From Cognatiluteimonas sedimenti (lineage in GTDB: Bacteria > Pseudomonadota > Gammaproteobacteria > Xanthomonadales > Xanthomonadaceae): a DNA stretch of 64,000 nucleotides. Shown here piece by piece: positions 1 to 7,618 of this stretch. The stretch spans positions 1,008,332-1,072,331 of the forward strand of contig NZ_JALGCL010000001.1 in the NCBI RefSeq assembly GCF_022808325.1, given 5' to 3'. The position numbers and the translations under genes were made by a program. Below the pieces are notes generated by a model. The model was not told where the DNA came from and made no database searches. It saw only the letters and a list, made by a program, of their open reading frames with translations. How positions within the stretch are numbered: position 1 is the stretch's first letter; every line of letters begins with the position of its first letter.

Positions 1-158
1 CCCAGCCAGGTCGCGATCCCGAGCGACGGCAGCAGCGCGATCACGATCGGCAGCAGCGCGCAGTGGATCGCGCACAGCAGCGAGCCGGTCGCGCCGAGGC
101 GATCGAGCAGCGGCGTCGGGTGGCGGAGCCTGGGCAAGGGGCGGACGGTGTCCTTCAT
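1..158 (-). CDS. MerC-family membrane protein, N-terminal part (runs off the window)
   Basis: The gene starts at the ATG at 158 and leaves the window at base 1, so only about 52 residues are visible. They read as a short basic N-terminus, then a first membrane segment with the MerC hallmark pattern LLCAIHCALLP, which carries the Cys/His pair of the family. MerC proteins are small inner-membrane proteins known from mercury operons, but many chromosomal relatives have no link to mercury. Here the gene lies 50 bp downstream of znuB on the same strand and has a Zur-box-like palindrome touching its start, so I infer a role in zinc import or homeostasis. The membrane topology of the rest cannot be seen. 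Confidence 0.8.
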   Translation of the reverse strand, partial: MKDTVRPLPRLRHPTPLLDRLGATGSLLCAIHCALLPIVIALLPSLGIATWL

Positions 159-161
159 TGC

Positions 162-174
162 GTTACATTGTAAC
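162..174 (-). promoter_or_regulatory. Zur-box-like palindrome at the merC start
   Basis: The bases GTTACATTGTAAC form a perfect inverted repeat around a central T, in the GTTAY-n3-RTAAC layout of proteobacterial Zur boxes. On the minus strand the box contains TACAAT, a good -10 element, which would place the transcription start at or within about three bases of the ATG at 158. Zur bound here would cover the -10 element of a nearly leaderless transcript. Binding is inferred. The zur gene itself is at 3688-4173, and a second box of the same kind is at 3538-3550. Confidence 0.7.
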
Positions 175-208
175 AGTCGCAATGTCGGGCCCCGTGTGAA
201 CGCCGCCA

Positions 209-1030
209 TCAGCGCGCGCCATCGCCCAGCTCGAACACGCCGCCGGGCGCTGCGTGCGCCGGGTGCGAGCGCCTGACCGCCGGCAGCGCCTGCGCCAGCA
301 GCGCGACGCCGGCCAGCGTCCAGACGATCATCGCCCCGCTCGGCAGGTCCAGCACCGCCGACAGCGCCAGCCCGGCGACATACCCCAGGATGCCGATCGC
401 ATAGGCGGCCCCGAGGCGGCCACGGCCGCGCATGCCGGCCGTCGCCAGGGCCGGCACGATCAGGCTGGCGAACACCAGGTAGACGCCGACCAACTGCACC
501 GAGACGGTGATCGCCAGCGCGAACAGGCCGTAGAACCAGACCCCGGCCAGGCGCCCGCGTCGCCACCACAGCACGCCCAGCAACGCCGCCGACAGCAATG
601 CCGGCAGCAACAACTGCGGATAGCCGACCCACAGGATCTGCCCGACCAGCAGGTCCTTGAGGTGCTCGCCGCCCTGCGGGTTGTTGGCCAGCAGCAGCAG
701 GCCACCGGTCGCGGCCAGCACGAACAGGGTACCGATCAGCGGCTCCTGGTATTCGGGCCAGCGGCGATCGGTCCACGACAGCAGCCCGGCGCCGGCCAGC
801 GCCGCGATCGCGGCCGCGACCTGCACGCCGAAGCCATGCTCGTCGATGCCCAGGTACTGCGCGAGGATCACCCCGAGCCCGGCGATCTGCGCGATCGCCA
901 GGTCGATGAAGATGATCCCGCGCGACAGCACCTGCTTGCCCAACGGCACGTGCGTGGACAGCACGATCAGGCCGGCGACGCAGGCCGGCCCGAGGATCGC
1001 GATGTCCAGGCCCTGCCAGTGGAAGGTCAC
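209..1030 (-). CDS. znuB: Zinc ABC transporter permease ZnuB
   Basis: This protein of 273 residues is strongly hydrophobic with about eight membrane segments, and it matches the ABC-3 permease family (ZnuB/TroC type) that moves zinc or manganese across the inner membrane. I chose the GTG at 1030 because it overlaps the znuA stop codon (GTGA) and gives the usual family length. That overlap implies translational coupling with znuA. The family needs a separate ATPase (ZnuC), but none is encoded next to it: upstream lie only znuA and the barrel gene, and downstream is merC. The ATPase must be encoded elsewhere or be shared. Confidence 0.88.
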   Translation of the reverse strand: MTFHWQGLDIAILGPACVAGLIVLSTHVPLGKQVLSRGIIFIDLAIAQIAGLGVILAQYLGIDEHGFGVQVAAAIAALAGAGLLSWTDRRWPEYQEPLIGTLFVLAATGGLLLLANNPQGGEHLKDLLVGQILWVGYPQLLLPALLSAALLGVLWWRRGRLAGVWFYGLFALAITVSVQLVGVYLVFASLIVPALATAGMRGRGRLGAAYAIGILGYVAGLALSAVLDLPSGAMIVWTLAGVALLAQALPAVRRSHPAHAAPGGVFELGDGAR

Positions 1031-1935
1031 TTCGCCGCTCCCAGCAACTTGGCGATGGTCGAGTCGAACAGGCCGAACAGGTCCTTCGACTGCGCGTCGC
1101 CACCGACGCTGAACGGCAACGTCACTGCCGGTACCCCGGTGCGCTGGCTCAGCCAGTCCGCCGGCTTGGGATCCTGGTAGGCGGCGCGGACGATGGCCAG
1201 CGTGTCCGCGCTCTTCGTCGTCGCGACCAGCGCCGACAGGTGCGCCGCGGTCGGCGGCACCCCGGGCCGGGGTTCGAGCGCGCCGATCTCCTGCAGGCCG
1301 AGCCAATCCCACAGGTACACCCAGCTGATGTGGTGGACCACGACCTTGCGGCCCTTGAGCGGCGCGGCCTGCGCCTTCCACTTCACCATCGCGGCGAGCC
1401 AGCGCTGCTCGAAATCGGCGCCGCGCGCGTTGTAGGTCGCGGCGTTGGCGGGGTCGAGCCCGGCGAGGCGGTCAGCGAGCCGGCGCGCGACGATCAGCAC
1501 GCGGCGCGGGTCCATCTGGATGTGCGGGTTGCCGTCCGGGTGCACGTCGCCGTTGGCGCGGTCGAGCGTGGTCGGCTTGCCCAGCGTCTTGACCTGCATT
1601 GCGGCCATGAACGAGCCGGCGCCCGACGCGATCCTGGTGTTCCCCGATTGCCGGATCAATTGCGGCAGCCAGCCGATCTCAAGCTGCGCGCCGGTGCACA
1701 CGGCCAGGTCGGCGCTGCGCACCTTGGCGATCAGGCTCGGCTTGGCCTCGATCACGTGCACGTCCTGCAGCGCGGTGGTGGCGACGTCGAGATCCACCTT
1801 GTCGCCGGCAAGCTCGCGCACCAGGGCGCCCCATTCCGGCTCGCAGGCGAACACCTTCAGTTTCGCCTGCGCCGGTCCCGGTGCGGCGGCGAGGCCGGCG
1901 GCGAGCAACAGGGCTGGAATCGCAAACAGTTTCAT
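1027..1935 (-). CDS. znuA: Zinc-binding periplasmic protein ZnuA
   Basis: The protein has 302 residues with a clear signal peptide ending near AQA at residue 24. It belongs to the cluster A-I (ZnuA/TroA) metal-binding proteins. The expected metal-site pieces are visible: a His in DVHVIEAKPS, a His in GNPHIQMDP, a His pair in VVHHISW, and the PGVPPTAAHL segment that opens the second lobe. It lacks the long His/Asp-rich loop of many enterobacterial ZnuA proteins. It would deliver periplasmic Zn(II) to ZnuB. A GAGGGA sequence about 7 nt before the ATG can serve as ribosome binding site. It is 50 bp downstream of the barrel gene and shares the Zur box at 3538. Confidence 0.88.
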   Translation of the reverse strand: MKLFAIPALLLAAGLAAAPGPAQAKLKVFACEPEWGALVRELAGDKVDLDVATTALQDVHVIEAKPSLIAKVRSADLAVCTGAQLEIGWLPQLIRQSGNTRIASGAGSFMAAMQVKTLGKPTTLDRANGDVHPDGNPHIQMDPRRVLIVARRLADRLAGLDPANAATYNARGADFEQRWLAAMVKWKAQAAPLKGRKVVVHHISWVYLWDWLGLQEIGALEPRPGVPPTAAHLSALVATTKSADTLAIVRAAYQDPKPADWLSQRTGVPAVTLPFSVGGDAQSKDLFGLFDSTIAKLLGAAK

Positions 1936-1985
1936 GTGTCGTTTCCCTCGATGGGTGGCCGCTGGTTTCCCGGCCAGCCGAAGCT

Positions 1986-3509
1986 TCAGAACTTGTGCGC
2001 GCCATGCGCGCCGAGGCTGGTCTGGTATTGCAGGGTGACGGCGTTGTCGGACTCGTCCGCATTCGGCTTGTCGCGGCTGAGTTGCAGCCGCAGCAAGCTG
2101 AACTCGCTGTTGCGCCACGTCAGCTGCGCGCTGTGCCGCCAGGGGTCGAAGGCGCTGGCGAAGGGGCCGCCGTCGTCGGCCCACAGCTTGTCGTAGCGAT
2201 AGCCCACGTCCCAGGTGCGGTTGAGGCGGTACACGCCCTCGAGGTAGGCGCCACGGCGCTGACCATTCCACGGCGCAGCGATTGCCGGATCGGCCGGATC
2301 GGCGAACGTGCCGTCGCGGTCGTCGAGGAAGTACTCGCCGCGCAGGGTGAGGCCGCCGTCCTTGAAGTTGCCTTGCGGCGCCCACTTCCAGGTACCGTCG
2401 GCGACATAGACGGTGGCGTTGCCGCTGAAGCCGTCTTCGCCAGCGTCGGTTTTCGACTTCAGCATCGAGACCCCGGCCAGCCATTCGTTCTCGCTGCCGA
2501 CGTCGCCGCCGACGTGCGCGAACAGCGTGCGCGTGCCGAGGCCGCCGTGCTGGGCGCCGCCGCTGGGGAAGGCCTGGCCGCGGAACACTTCGCCCCCGAG
2601 TTCCAGGAACAGCGATGTCGGCGCGACCCAGCGCAACTGCACGCCGTCGTCGCCGTACTGGCTGCCGAGGAAGGCCTGGTAGGCAAGCGGCCGGTCGAAG
2701 AAATTGTCGGTGTGCGCGTGGTGGCTGTTGAGGTAGCCGATGTTGGAGAAGAAGCGGCCGGCGCGCAGGCTGAGGCCGCCCGGCAGCGCGGTGGTGTCGA
2801 TGTAGGCCTCTTCGATGCCGAGGTGGTCCTCGCCGTCCTCGCTCTCCAGGGCCATGGTCACCTGGCCGTAGAACTTGTCGTCGATGTTGGCCGCGAACGA
2901 GACCTCGCTTTCGCCGAGCGAGAAACCGTTGGCGCCCGGGCCCGCCTCGCCGGCGAGCGGGAATCCGCTGCGCGCGTAGGCGTCGGGATCCAGCGAATGA
3001 TGCGAGTAGCTGCCATTGAGGATGATGCTGATCGCCGGGTTGAAGGCGTTGGCGCCTCCGGCGCCGCCACTATCCGCGGGAGCCGCCAATCCGGCGGTGT
3101 CGTCGGCCTGGGCTGGGGCCGATGCCGTTTCGCCGGGCGTGGCCGCCAGTGCGTCGGTGTCGTCGCCCGGGTTGGCGGCCAGCGCTTCGAACGCGTCGGT
3201 CGCAGTGGGCGCCTGTGCCTGCGCGTCCGTCGCAACGGAAGCCGGCAGCATGGCCTGCTGCGCCAGCCTGATCTGCCGCAATTCGGTTTCCAACGCCTGG
3301 ATGCGAGCCTCGAGCGCGGCGATGCGCTGTGTCTCGTCCTGCGCGGCTGCCTGGTGCCCGGCCTCTGCCTGGTGCCCGGCCTCTGCCTGGTGCCCGGCCT
3401 CTGCCTGGGCCTGGGCTTCTGCCTGGGCATGGGCCAGGGGCGACGCGCCGGCAAAGGCAGGTGTCGACAGCGCGACCAGCACGCACGCGCCGGGAAGCGA
3501 CTTCCTCAT
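1986..3509 (-). CDS. Zur-controlled outer-membrane beta-barrel protein with His repeat and coiled coil
   Basis: The protein has 507 residues. A signal peptide ends near AFA (residues 18-20). It is followed by a Gln/Ala/Glu stretch with three copies of AEAGHQ, then a heptad-like segment (ETQRIAALEARIQALETEL) likely to form a coiled coil. A low-complexity Ala/Asp/Thr linker leads to a C-terminal half (from about residue 165) of alternating hydrophobic and polar strands rich in Gly, Tyr and Asp, ending in Phe as outer-membrane barrels do. It resembles porin-like proteins encoded beside zinc ABC genes and may let zinc or zinc complexes cross the outer membrane. It is the first gene after the Zur box at 3538-3550 and precedes znuA. 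The exact family is not recognised and transport is inferred. Confidence 0.75.
   Translation of the reverse strand: MRKSLPGACVLVALSTPAFAGASPLAHAQAEAQAQAEAGHQAEAGHQAEAGHQAAAQDETQRIAALEARIQALETELRQIRLAQQAMLPASVATDAQAQAPTATDAFEALAANPGDDTDALAATPGETASAPAQADDTAGLAAPADSGGAGGANAFNPAISIILNGSYSHHSLDPDAYARSGFPLAGEAGPGANGFSLGESEVSFAANIDDKFYGQVTMALESEDGEDHLGIEEAYIDTTALPGGLSLRAGRFFSNIGYLNSHHAHTDNFFDRPLAYQAFLGSQYGDDGVQLRWVAPTSLFLELGGEVFRGQAFPSGGAQHGGLGTRTLFAHVGGDVGSENEWLAGVSMLKSKTDAGEDGFSGNATVYVADGTWKWAPQGNFKDGGLTLRGEYFLDDRDGTFADPADPAIAAPWNGQRRGAYLEGVYRLNRTWDVGYRYDKLWADDGGPFASAFDPWRHSAQLTWRNSEFSLLRLQLSRDKPNADESDNAVTLQYQTSLGAHGAHKF
3351..3404. repeat. Three perfect 18-bp tandem repeats inside the barrel gene
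   Basis: The 18-base unit CTGGTGCCCGGCCTCTGC occurs three times head to tail, followed by a degenerate fourth copy. On the minus strand it encodes (AEAGHQ)3, placing one His every six residues close to the mature N-terminus of the Zur-controlled outer-membrane protein. Perfect identity at DNA level implies recent slippage, so copy number probably varies between strains. Whether the His residues bind zinc is unknown. Confidence 0.9.
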
Positions 3510-3537
3510 GGCTGACCGCTCGGGGAAACTACAGGAA

Positions 3538-3550
3538 GTTATAACATAAC
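3538..3550 (-). promoter_or_regulatory. Zur box upstream of the barrel-znuA-znuB operon
   Basis: GTTATAACATAAC is an inverted repeat (GTTAT-n3-ATAAC) that fits the Zur consensus of gamma-proteobacteria closely. It lies 28 bp before the ATG at 3509, where a sigma-70 promoter would be expected, and it stands out as AT-rich in GC-rich surroundings. With zinc bound, Zur should repress the operon here. No experiment is implied. The fit to the consensus and the downstream gene content are the evidence. Confidence 0.8.
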
Positions 3551-3687
3551 ACTTCGCATCCACCCCCCGGTCAACATGACCTTCGACCTGGCCGGGCCTG
3601 CCGCAATGGTCGCGCCGCCGACTGGCTTCGCCCCATTCGCGCGGGTCGAACGGATCCGCGCAGCGGATCAGGAGCGGAGGTCGCGGC

Positions 3688-4173
3688 TCAGCCGTTGCAG
3701 CGCGCGCAGAGCCCGTGCACTTCCAGGGTCTGCGCCTGCGGCACGAAGCCCAGGGCACGGGCACGCTCGTCGAGCGCGGCGACCACCTGCTCGTCCTCGA
3801 GCTCGACAGCGGAATGGCAGCGATCGCAGATCAGGAACGGCACCGAATGTTGCGCGGTGCTCGGATGGTGGCAGGCAACGAAGGCGTTGACCGACTCGAG
3901 CTTGTGGATGAAGCCGTTGGCGAGCAGGAAATCGAGCGCGCGATAGACCGTCGGTGGCGCGGCGGCGCCGGCCCCCTCACCTTCGCGCACCAGCTCGAGC
4001 AGGTCGTAGGCCTTGACCGGCCTGCCGGCTTCGGCGACCAGGCCCAGCACGCGCGCCCGGATCGGCGTCAGCCGCAACCCGCGCTGCTGGCAGGCCGATT
4101 CGACCGCGGCCACGAACGCATGCGCGTCGTCGACGTGGTGCTTGGGATCGATGCAGGCGTGCTTGTGGGCCAT
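3688..4173 (-). CDS. zur: Zinc uptake regulator Zur (Fur family)
   Basis: This Fur-family repressor of 161 residues has an N-terminal winged helix (about residues 18-95, with the PPTVYRALDFLL recognition region) and a C-terminal dimerisation and metal domain. CDRC (about residue 118) and CARC near the C-terminus form the four-Cys structural zinc site. ACHHPSTAQH and the HKH/HH residues near the N-terminus supply sensory ligands. The HHP motif and the zinc-uptake genes directly downstream favour Zur over Fur. It is transcribed toward the regulated operon but is separated from it by the Zur box, so regulator and targets can be expressed independently. The ATG at 4173 gives the usual family length. 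Confidence 0.9.
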   Translation of the reverse strand: MAHKHACIDPKHHVDDAHAFVAAVESACQQRGLRLTPIRARVLGLVAEAGRPVKAYDLLELVREGEGAGAAAPPTVYRALDFLLANGFIHKLESVNAFVACHHPSTAQHSVPFLICDRCHSAVELEDEQVVAALDERARALGFVPQAQTLEVHGLCARCNG

Positions 4174-4226
4174 GGCCGGATGATGGTGGCGTGGGCGACC
4201 GGACTCAAGCCCGCAGCCCATCGCAC

Positions 4227-4296
4227 GAGCGGCTTCAGCCGCGACGTGCCGACGGTCGCTGCGATCCGGATAGGTCGCGGCTGAAGCCGCTCCTAC
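4227..4296. repeat. REP palindrome pair between gltX and zur
   Basis: Two inverted copies of a REP-type sequence are present: GAGCGGCTTCAGCCGCGAC at 4227-4245 and its complement GTCGCGGCTGAAGCCGCTCCTAC at 4274-4296. Each contains its own short palindrome (GCGGCTTCAGCCGC), and the second ends in the GTAG signature of REP elements when read on the minus strand. As a pair they could fold into a large cruciform or a transcript hairpin between gltX and zur. Related copies are at 6682-6782 and 23197-23220. Confidence 0.85.
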
Positions 4297-4313
4297 AGGA
4301 GCAGGGCAACCAT

Positions 4314-5711
4314 TCAGCCGATCCGCGCGAGCGCCGCGTCGATCCGCCGCAGCGCCTCGTCCTGCCCGGCCAGGTAGACGGTATGGGCGATGTCGGGGCT
4401 GACCTGGGTGCCGGTGATCGCCACCCGCAGCGGCTGCGCGACCTTGCCCATGCCCAGGCCCAGCGCTTCGGCGGTCGCATGCAGCGCGGCACCGACGTTT
4501 TCCGCGCTCCACGCGGCAAGCGCCGCCAGGCGCCCGCGCGCATCGGCCAGCGGCGCATGCGCGGCGGCGGTGAGGTGCTTGGCGACCGCGGCGGCGTCGT
4601 ACTGCGTGAGCGGCTGGTACCAGACCGCGGCGCGTTCGGCCATTTCCTTGAGCGTCTGCACGCGGTCGCGCAGCGCGACCACCACGTCCGCGGGCGCCGG
4701 ACCGTGGTCGAGGTCGTAACCGGCGTGGCGCAGCTGCCATTCCAGGTGCCGGCCGACGGCGGCCGGGTCGTCGTTCTTCAGGTACTGCTGGTTGAGCCAG
4801 CCGAGCTTGGCCATGTCCAGCCGCGCCGCCTTGGCATTGACGTCCTTGAGGTCGAACAGCGACTGCATTTCGGCGATCGAGAACACTTCCTGGTCGCCGT
4901 GCGACCAGCCCAGCCGCACCAGGTAGTTGAGCAGCGCGTGCGGCAGGTAGCCGGCATCGCGGTACTGCATCACGTCGGCCGCGCCGGTGCGCTTGGACAG
5001 CTTGGCGCCCTCGGGATCCAGGATCATCGGCAGGTGCGCGAACGAAGGCACCGCCGCGCCGAGCGCCCGGTAGATGTTGATCTGGCGCGGCGTGTTGTTG
5101 ACGTGGTCGTCGCCGCGCACCACGTCGGTGATCCGCATGTCGATGTCGTCCACCACCACCGCGAAGTTGTAGGTGGCGTAGCCGTCGGAGCGGAAGATGA
5201 CGAGGTCGTCGAGCTCGGCGTTGGCGATCTCGATCCTGCCCTTGACCTTGTCGTCCCAGGCAACCGTGCCCTCGAGCGGATTGCGGAAGCGGATCACGCG
5301 GTTGGGATCATCGCGCCAGCCTGCGTCCTGCTCGCGATAGGCGCCGTTGTAGCGCGGCTTCTCCTGCGCCGCCATCGCCCTCTCGCGCATCGCCTCGAGT
5401 TCTTCCTTCGTCTCGTAGGCGTAGTACGCATGCCCGGACGCGACCAGTTGCTCGGCGACTTCGCGGTAACGGTCGAGGCGATGGGTCTGGTAGACCGGGC
5501 CCTCGTCGTAATCCAGGCCGAGCCAGTCCATCGCCTGCAGGATCGCGTCGATCGCGGCCTGGGTGCTGCGCTCGCGGTCGGTGTCCTCGATCCGCAGGAT
5601 GAACTGGCCGCCGCGACGACGCGCTTCCAGCCAGCAATACAGGGCGGTGCGCGCGCCGCCGATGTGCAGGTAACCGGTGGGACTGGGGGCGAAACGGGTG
5701 CGGCAGGTCAT
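4314..5711 (-). CDS. gltX: Glutamyl-tRNA synthetase
   Basis: This class I aminoacyl-tRNA synthetase of 465 residues charges tRNA-Glu in the cytoplasm. The start [22 protein letters not shown] carries the HIGH-type motif (HIGG), the KMSKS-type loop is KLSKRTGA near residue 240, and the C-terminal third is the anticodon-binding helical domain. The length is normal for a bacterial GltX. It runs leftward toward zur but is separated from it by a REP pair, and it diverges from lpxH on the other side across about 250 bp. Confidence 0.97.
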   Translation of the reverse strand: MTCRTRFAPSPTGYLHIGGARTALYCWLEARRRGGQFILRIEDTDRERSTQAAIDAILQAMDWLGLDYDEGPVYQTHRLDRYREVAEQLVASGHAYYAYETKEELEAMRERAMAAQEKPRYNGAYREQDAGWRDDPNRVIRFRNPLEGTVAWDDKVKGRIEIANAELDDLVIFRSDGYATYNFAVVVDDIDMRITDVVRGDDHVNNTPRQINIYRALGAAVPSFAHLPMILDPEGAKLSKRTGAADVMQYRDAGYLPHALLNYLVRLGWSHGDQEVFSIAEMQSLFDLKDVNAKAARLDMAKLGWLNQQYLKNDDPAAVGRHLEWQLRHAGYDLDHGPAPADVVVALRDRVQTLKEMAERAAVWYQPLTQYDAAAVAKHLTAAAHAPLADARGRLAALAAWSAENVGAALHATAEALGLGMGKVAQPLRVAITGTQVSPDIAHTVYLAGQDEALRRIDAALARIG

Positions 5712-5965
5712 TCGGCGGCCGGAAAGCGGATGGATGCGGCGATTTTACCGCGCCGCGGGCGGACCCGCCTGCGCCGTGGCCGCAACGCGCCGCCGCGCGC
5801 GATGCCATCCGCATGCCAACGGCATCCCTCGCTCATGCGCCTTACAATATCGGCAATGGCCACGCTCTTCAGTTCCGACCGCGCCGCGGCGACATGCCGA
5901 CGCTTCGCTGGCACAACGCGCCGCAGCGCGCGACGACCTGTTCGCGCACCCTGGCCTGGGCGGCG

Positions 5966-6685
5966 ATGACGACCCTTTTCATCTCCGATCTCCACCTGGA
6001 CGCCGAACGTCCGGCGATCACCGAGCTGTTCGGCCGTTTCATCGACGGCGAGGCGCGTGGCGCGGACGCGTTGTACATCCTTGGCGACCTGTTCGAGGCC
6101 TGGGTCGGCGACGACGATCCCTCGCCCACCGGCGCCTTCGTCGCCGGAAAGCTGCGCGCCCTGGGCGACGCCGGCGTGCCGGTGCGTTTCATCCGCGGCA
6201 ACCGCGACTTCCTGCTCGGCGACGATTTCGCGCGGCGCGCCGGCATGGCGATCCTGCCCGACCCGGCGGTGGTGATGCTGCATGGCAAGCCGGTGCTGCT
6301 GATGCACGGAGACCTGCTGTGCACCGACGACGGCGCCTACCAGCAGTTCCGGGCGCAGACCCGGGATCCGGCCTGGCAGGCACGATTCCTGGCGCAACCG
6401 CTGCCGGCGCGGATCGCGTTCGCGCAGCAGGCGCGCGCGGCCAGCCGTGCGCATCAGTCCGGATTGCAGTCGCGGGGCACGATGGAAGTGATCACGGACG
6501 TCGCCCCTGCCAGCGTCGAGGCCGCATTGCGGCGCTACGGCATCGACATGCTGATCCATGGCCATACGCACCGGCCGGCGATGCACGACGAGACAGCCGG
6601 CAGGCGCATCGTGCTTGGGGATTGGTATGAACAAGGCTCGGTGTTGCGGGTGGATGCCGGCGGCGCGAAGTTGTCGTCGTTGTAG
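5966..6685 (+). CDS. lpxH: UDP-2,3-diacylglucosamine diphosphatase LpxH
   Basis: This calcineurin-like phosphoesterase of 239 residues removes UMP from UDP-2,3-diacylglucosamine in the lipid A pathway at the inner membrane. Metal-site motifs are all present: FISDLHLD at residues 5-12, [11 protein letters not shown] near 40, RGNRDFL near 78, LMHGDLL near 113 and HGHTHRP near 195. The ATG at 5966 matches the length of E. coli LpxH. The same ATG overlaps the stop of a short upstream reading frame (ATGA). The TAG stop codon at 6683 is part of a REP element, so the last codons may have been reshaped when the repeat was acquired. Confidence 0.95.
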   Translation: MTTLFISDLHLDAERPAITELFGRFIDGEARGADALYILGDLFEAWVGDDDPSPTGAFVAGKLRALGDAGVPVRFIRGNRDFLLGDDFARRAGMAILPDPAVVMLHGKPVLLMHGDLLCTDDGAYQQFRAQTRDPAWQARFLAQPLPARIAFAQQARAASRAHQSGLQSRGTMEVITDVAPASVEAALRRYGIDMLIHGHTHRPAMHDETAGRRIVLGDWYEQGSVLRVDAGGAKLSSL

Positions 6686-6782
6686 GAGCGGCTTCTGTGG
6701 GAGCGGCTTCAGCCGCGAGCTTTTTGCCGATTGAACGATTGCCCGCCGGGAAAATGAGCTCGCGGCTGAAGCCGCTCCCACA
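6682..6782. repeat. REP cluster at the lpxH 3' end
   Basis: GTAGGAGCGGCTTC (6682-6695) is followed directly by GTGGGAGCGGCTTCAGCCGC (from 6697, continuing to 6720), and an inverted copy GCTCGCGGCTGAAGCCGCTC extends from 6758 to 6782. The two outer arms can pair over about 24 bp around a 37-nt AT-richer loop. The element lies between the convergent genes lpxH (+) and the DUF455 gene (-) and may act as a two-way transcription terminator. Its leading GTAG provides the lpxH stop codon. Confidence 0.88.
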
Positions 6783-6797
6783 AACAAAAAGGGCTCT

Positions 6798-7601
6798 TCA
6801 GGGCTGCAACTGCTCCAGCGCCGCAAGTTCGGCGTCGTCGAATCCCGCGGCGGTGCGCGCTTCGCGGTTGAACGGGCCGCGCAGGCTGCCACGCGCGTGT
6901 TCTGCCAGCAGTTCGCGAAACCGGGTACCGGGGTCCACGCCAGCGCGCTCGCAATGCCAGCGGAACCAGCGCGAACCAGCGGCGACATGCGCCACTTCCT
7001 CGCGCAGGATCAGTTCGAGGATGTCGGCGGTGGCGTCATCGCCAAGCTGGCGCAGCTTCACGATCATGCCCGGCGTCACGTCGAGGCCCCGCGCCTCCAG
7101 CACCCGCGGCACCAGCGCCATGCGCGCAAGGCCGTCGTGCGCGGTGCGTTCCGCCATTTCCCACAGTCCGTTGTGGGCGTCGAAGTCGCCGTAGTCGTGG
7201 CCGATCCGCTGCAGGCGTGACCGCAGCAGCGTGAAATGCCGCGCTTCGTCGGCGGCAACCGCCACCCAGTCGGCGTAATACGCGTCGGGCAGGCCACGGA
7301 AGCGATAGACGGCGTCCCATGCCAGGTCGATGGCGTTGAATTCGATGTGCGCGATCGCGTGCACGAAGCCGGCGCGGCCTTCCGGCGTACCGAACCCGCG
7401 CTGCGGCAATGCGCGCGCGGGCACCAGCCGCGGCCGTTCCGGGCGGCCCGGCATGCCGATCGGGGACGGCGGCGGCGCGTCGGCCGGGAGCCCCAGCTCG
7501 CCGCGCGCGAATGCCGCGGCGGTGGCGGCCGTCATCGCCACCTTGGCGTCCGGCGTCGCCGCGGCCAGGCAGGCGCGCGCAGCTTCGAGCAGGCTGTCCA
7601 C
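6798..7601 (-). CDS. DUF455 ferritin-like protein
   Basis: The protein of about 267 residues matches the DUF455 family of ferritin-like proteins. Four helices carry a likely diiron site: the Glu of HIEFNAIDL, EARH (in AADEARHF), the Glu of VLEARG and EEVAH. An oxygen-dependent or iron-storage role is plausible, but the substrate is unknown. The start is uncertain. No ATG lies near the N-terminus, so I use the GTG at 7601. A CTG at 7622 overlapping the purF stop (CTGA) would add seven residues that also look family-like. It follows purF on the same strand with no clear ribosome binding site, which suggests translational coupling. Confidence 0.8.
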   Translation of the reverse strand: MDSLLEAARACLAAATPDAKVAMTAATAAAFARGELGLPADAPPPSPIGMPGRPERPRLVPARALPQRGFGTPEGRAGFVHAIAHIEFNAIDLAWDAVYRFRGLPDAYYADWVAVAADEARHFTLLRSRLQRIGHDYGDFDAHNGLWEMAERTAHDGLARMALVPRVLEARGLDVTPGMIVKLRQLGDDATADILELILREEVAHVAAGSRWFRWHCERAGVDPGTRFRELLAEHARGSLRGPFNREARTAAGFDDAELAALEQLQP

Positions 7602-7618
7602 CGCGCGCAGGCGCGCCG

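Noticed and set aside
1..158. Mercury resistance operon
   Set aside because: No merR, merT, merP or merA is visible, and the MerC-like gene is tied to zinc genes and a Zur-type box.
3351..3422. CRISPR-like array
   Set aside because: The repeats are contiguous with no spacers and are in frame within a coding gene.
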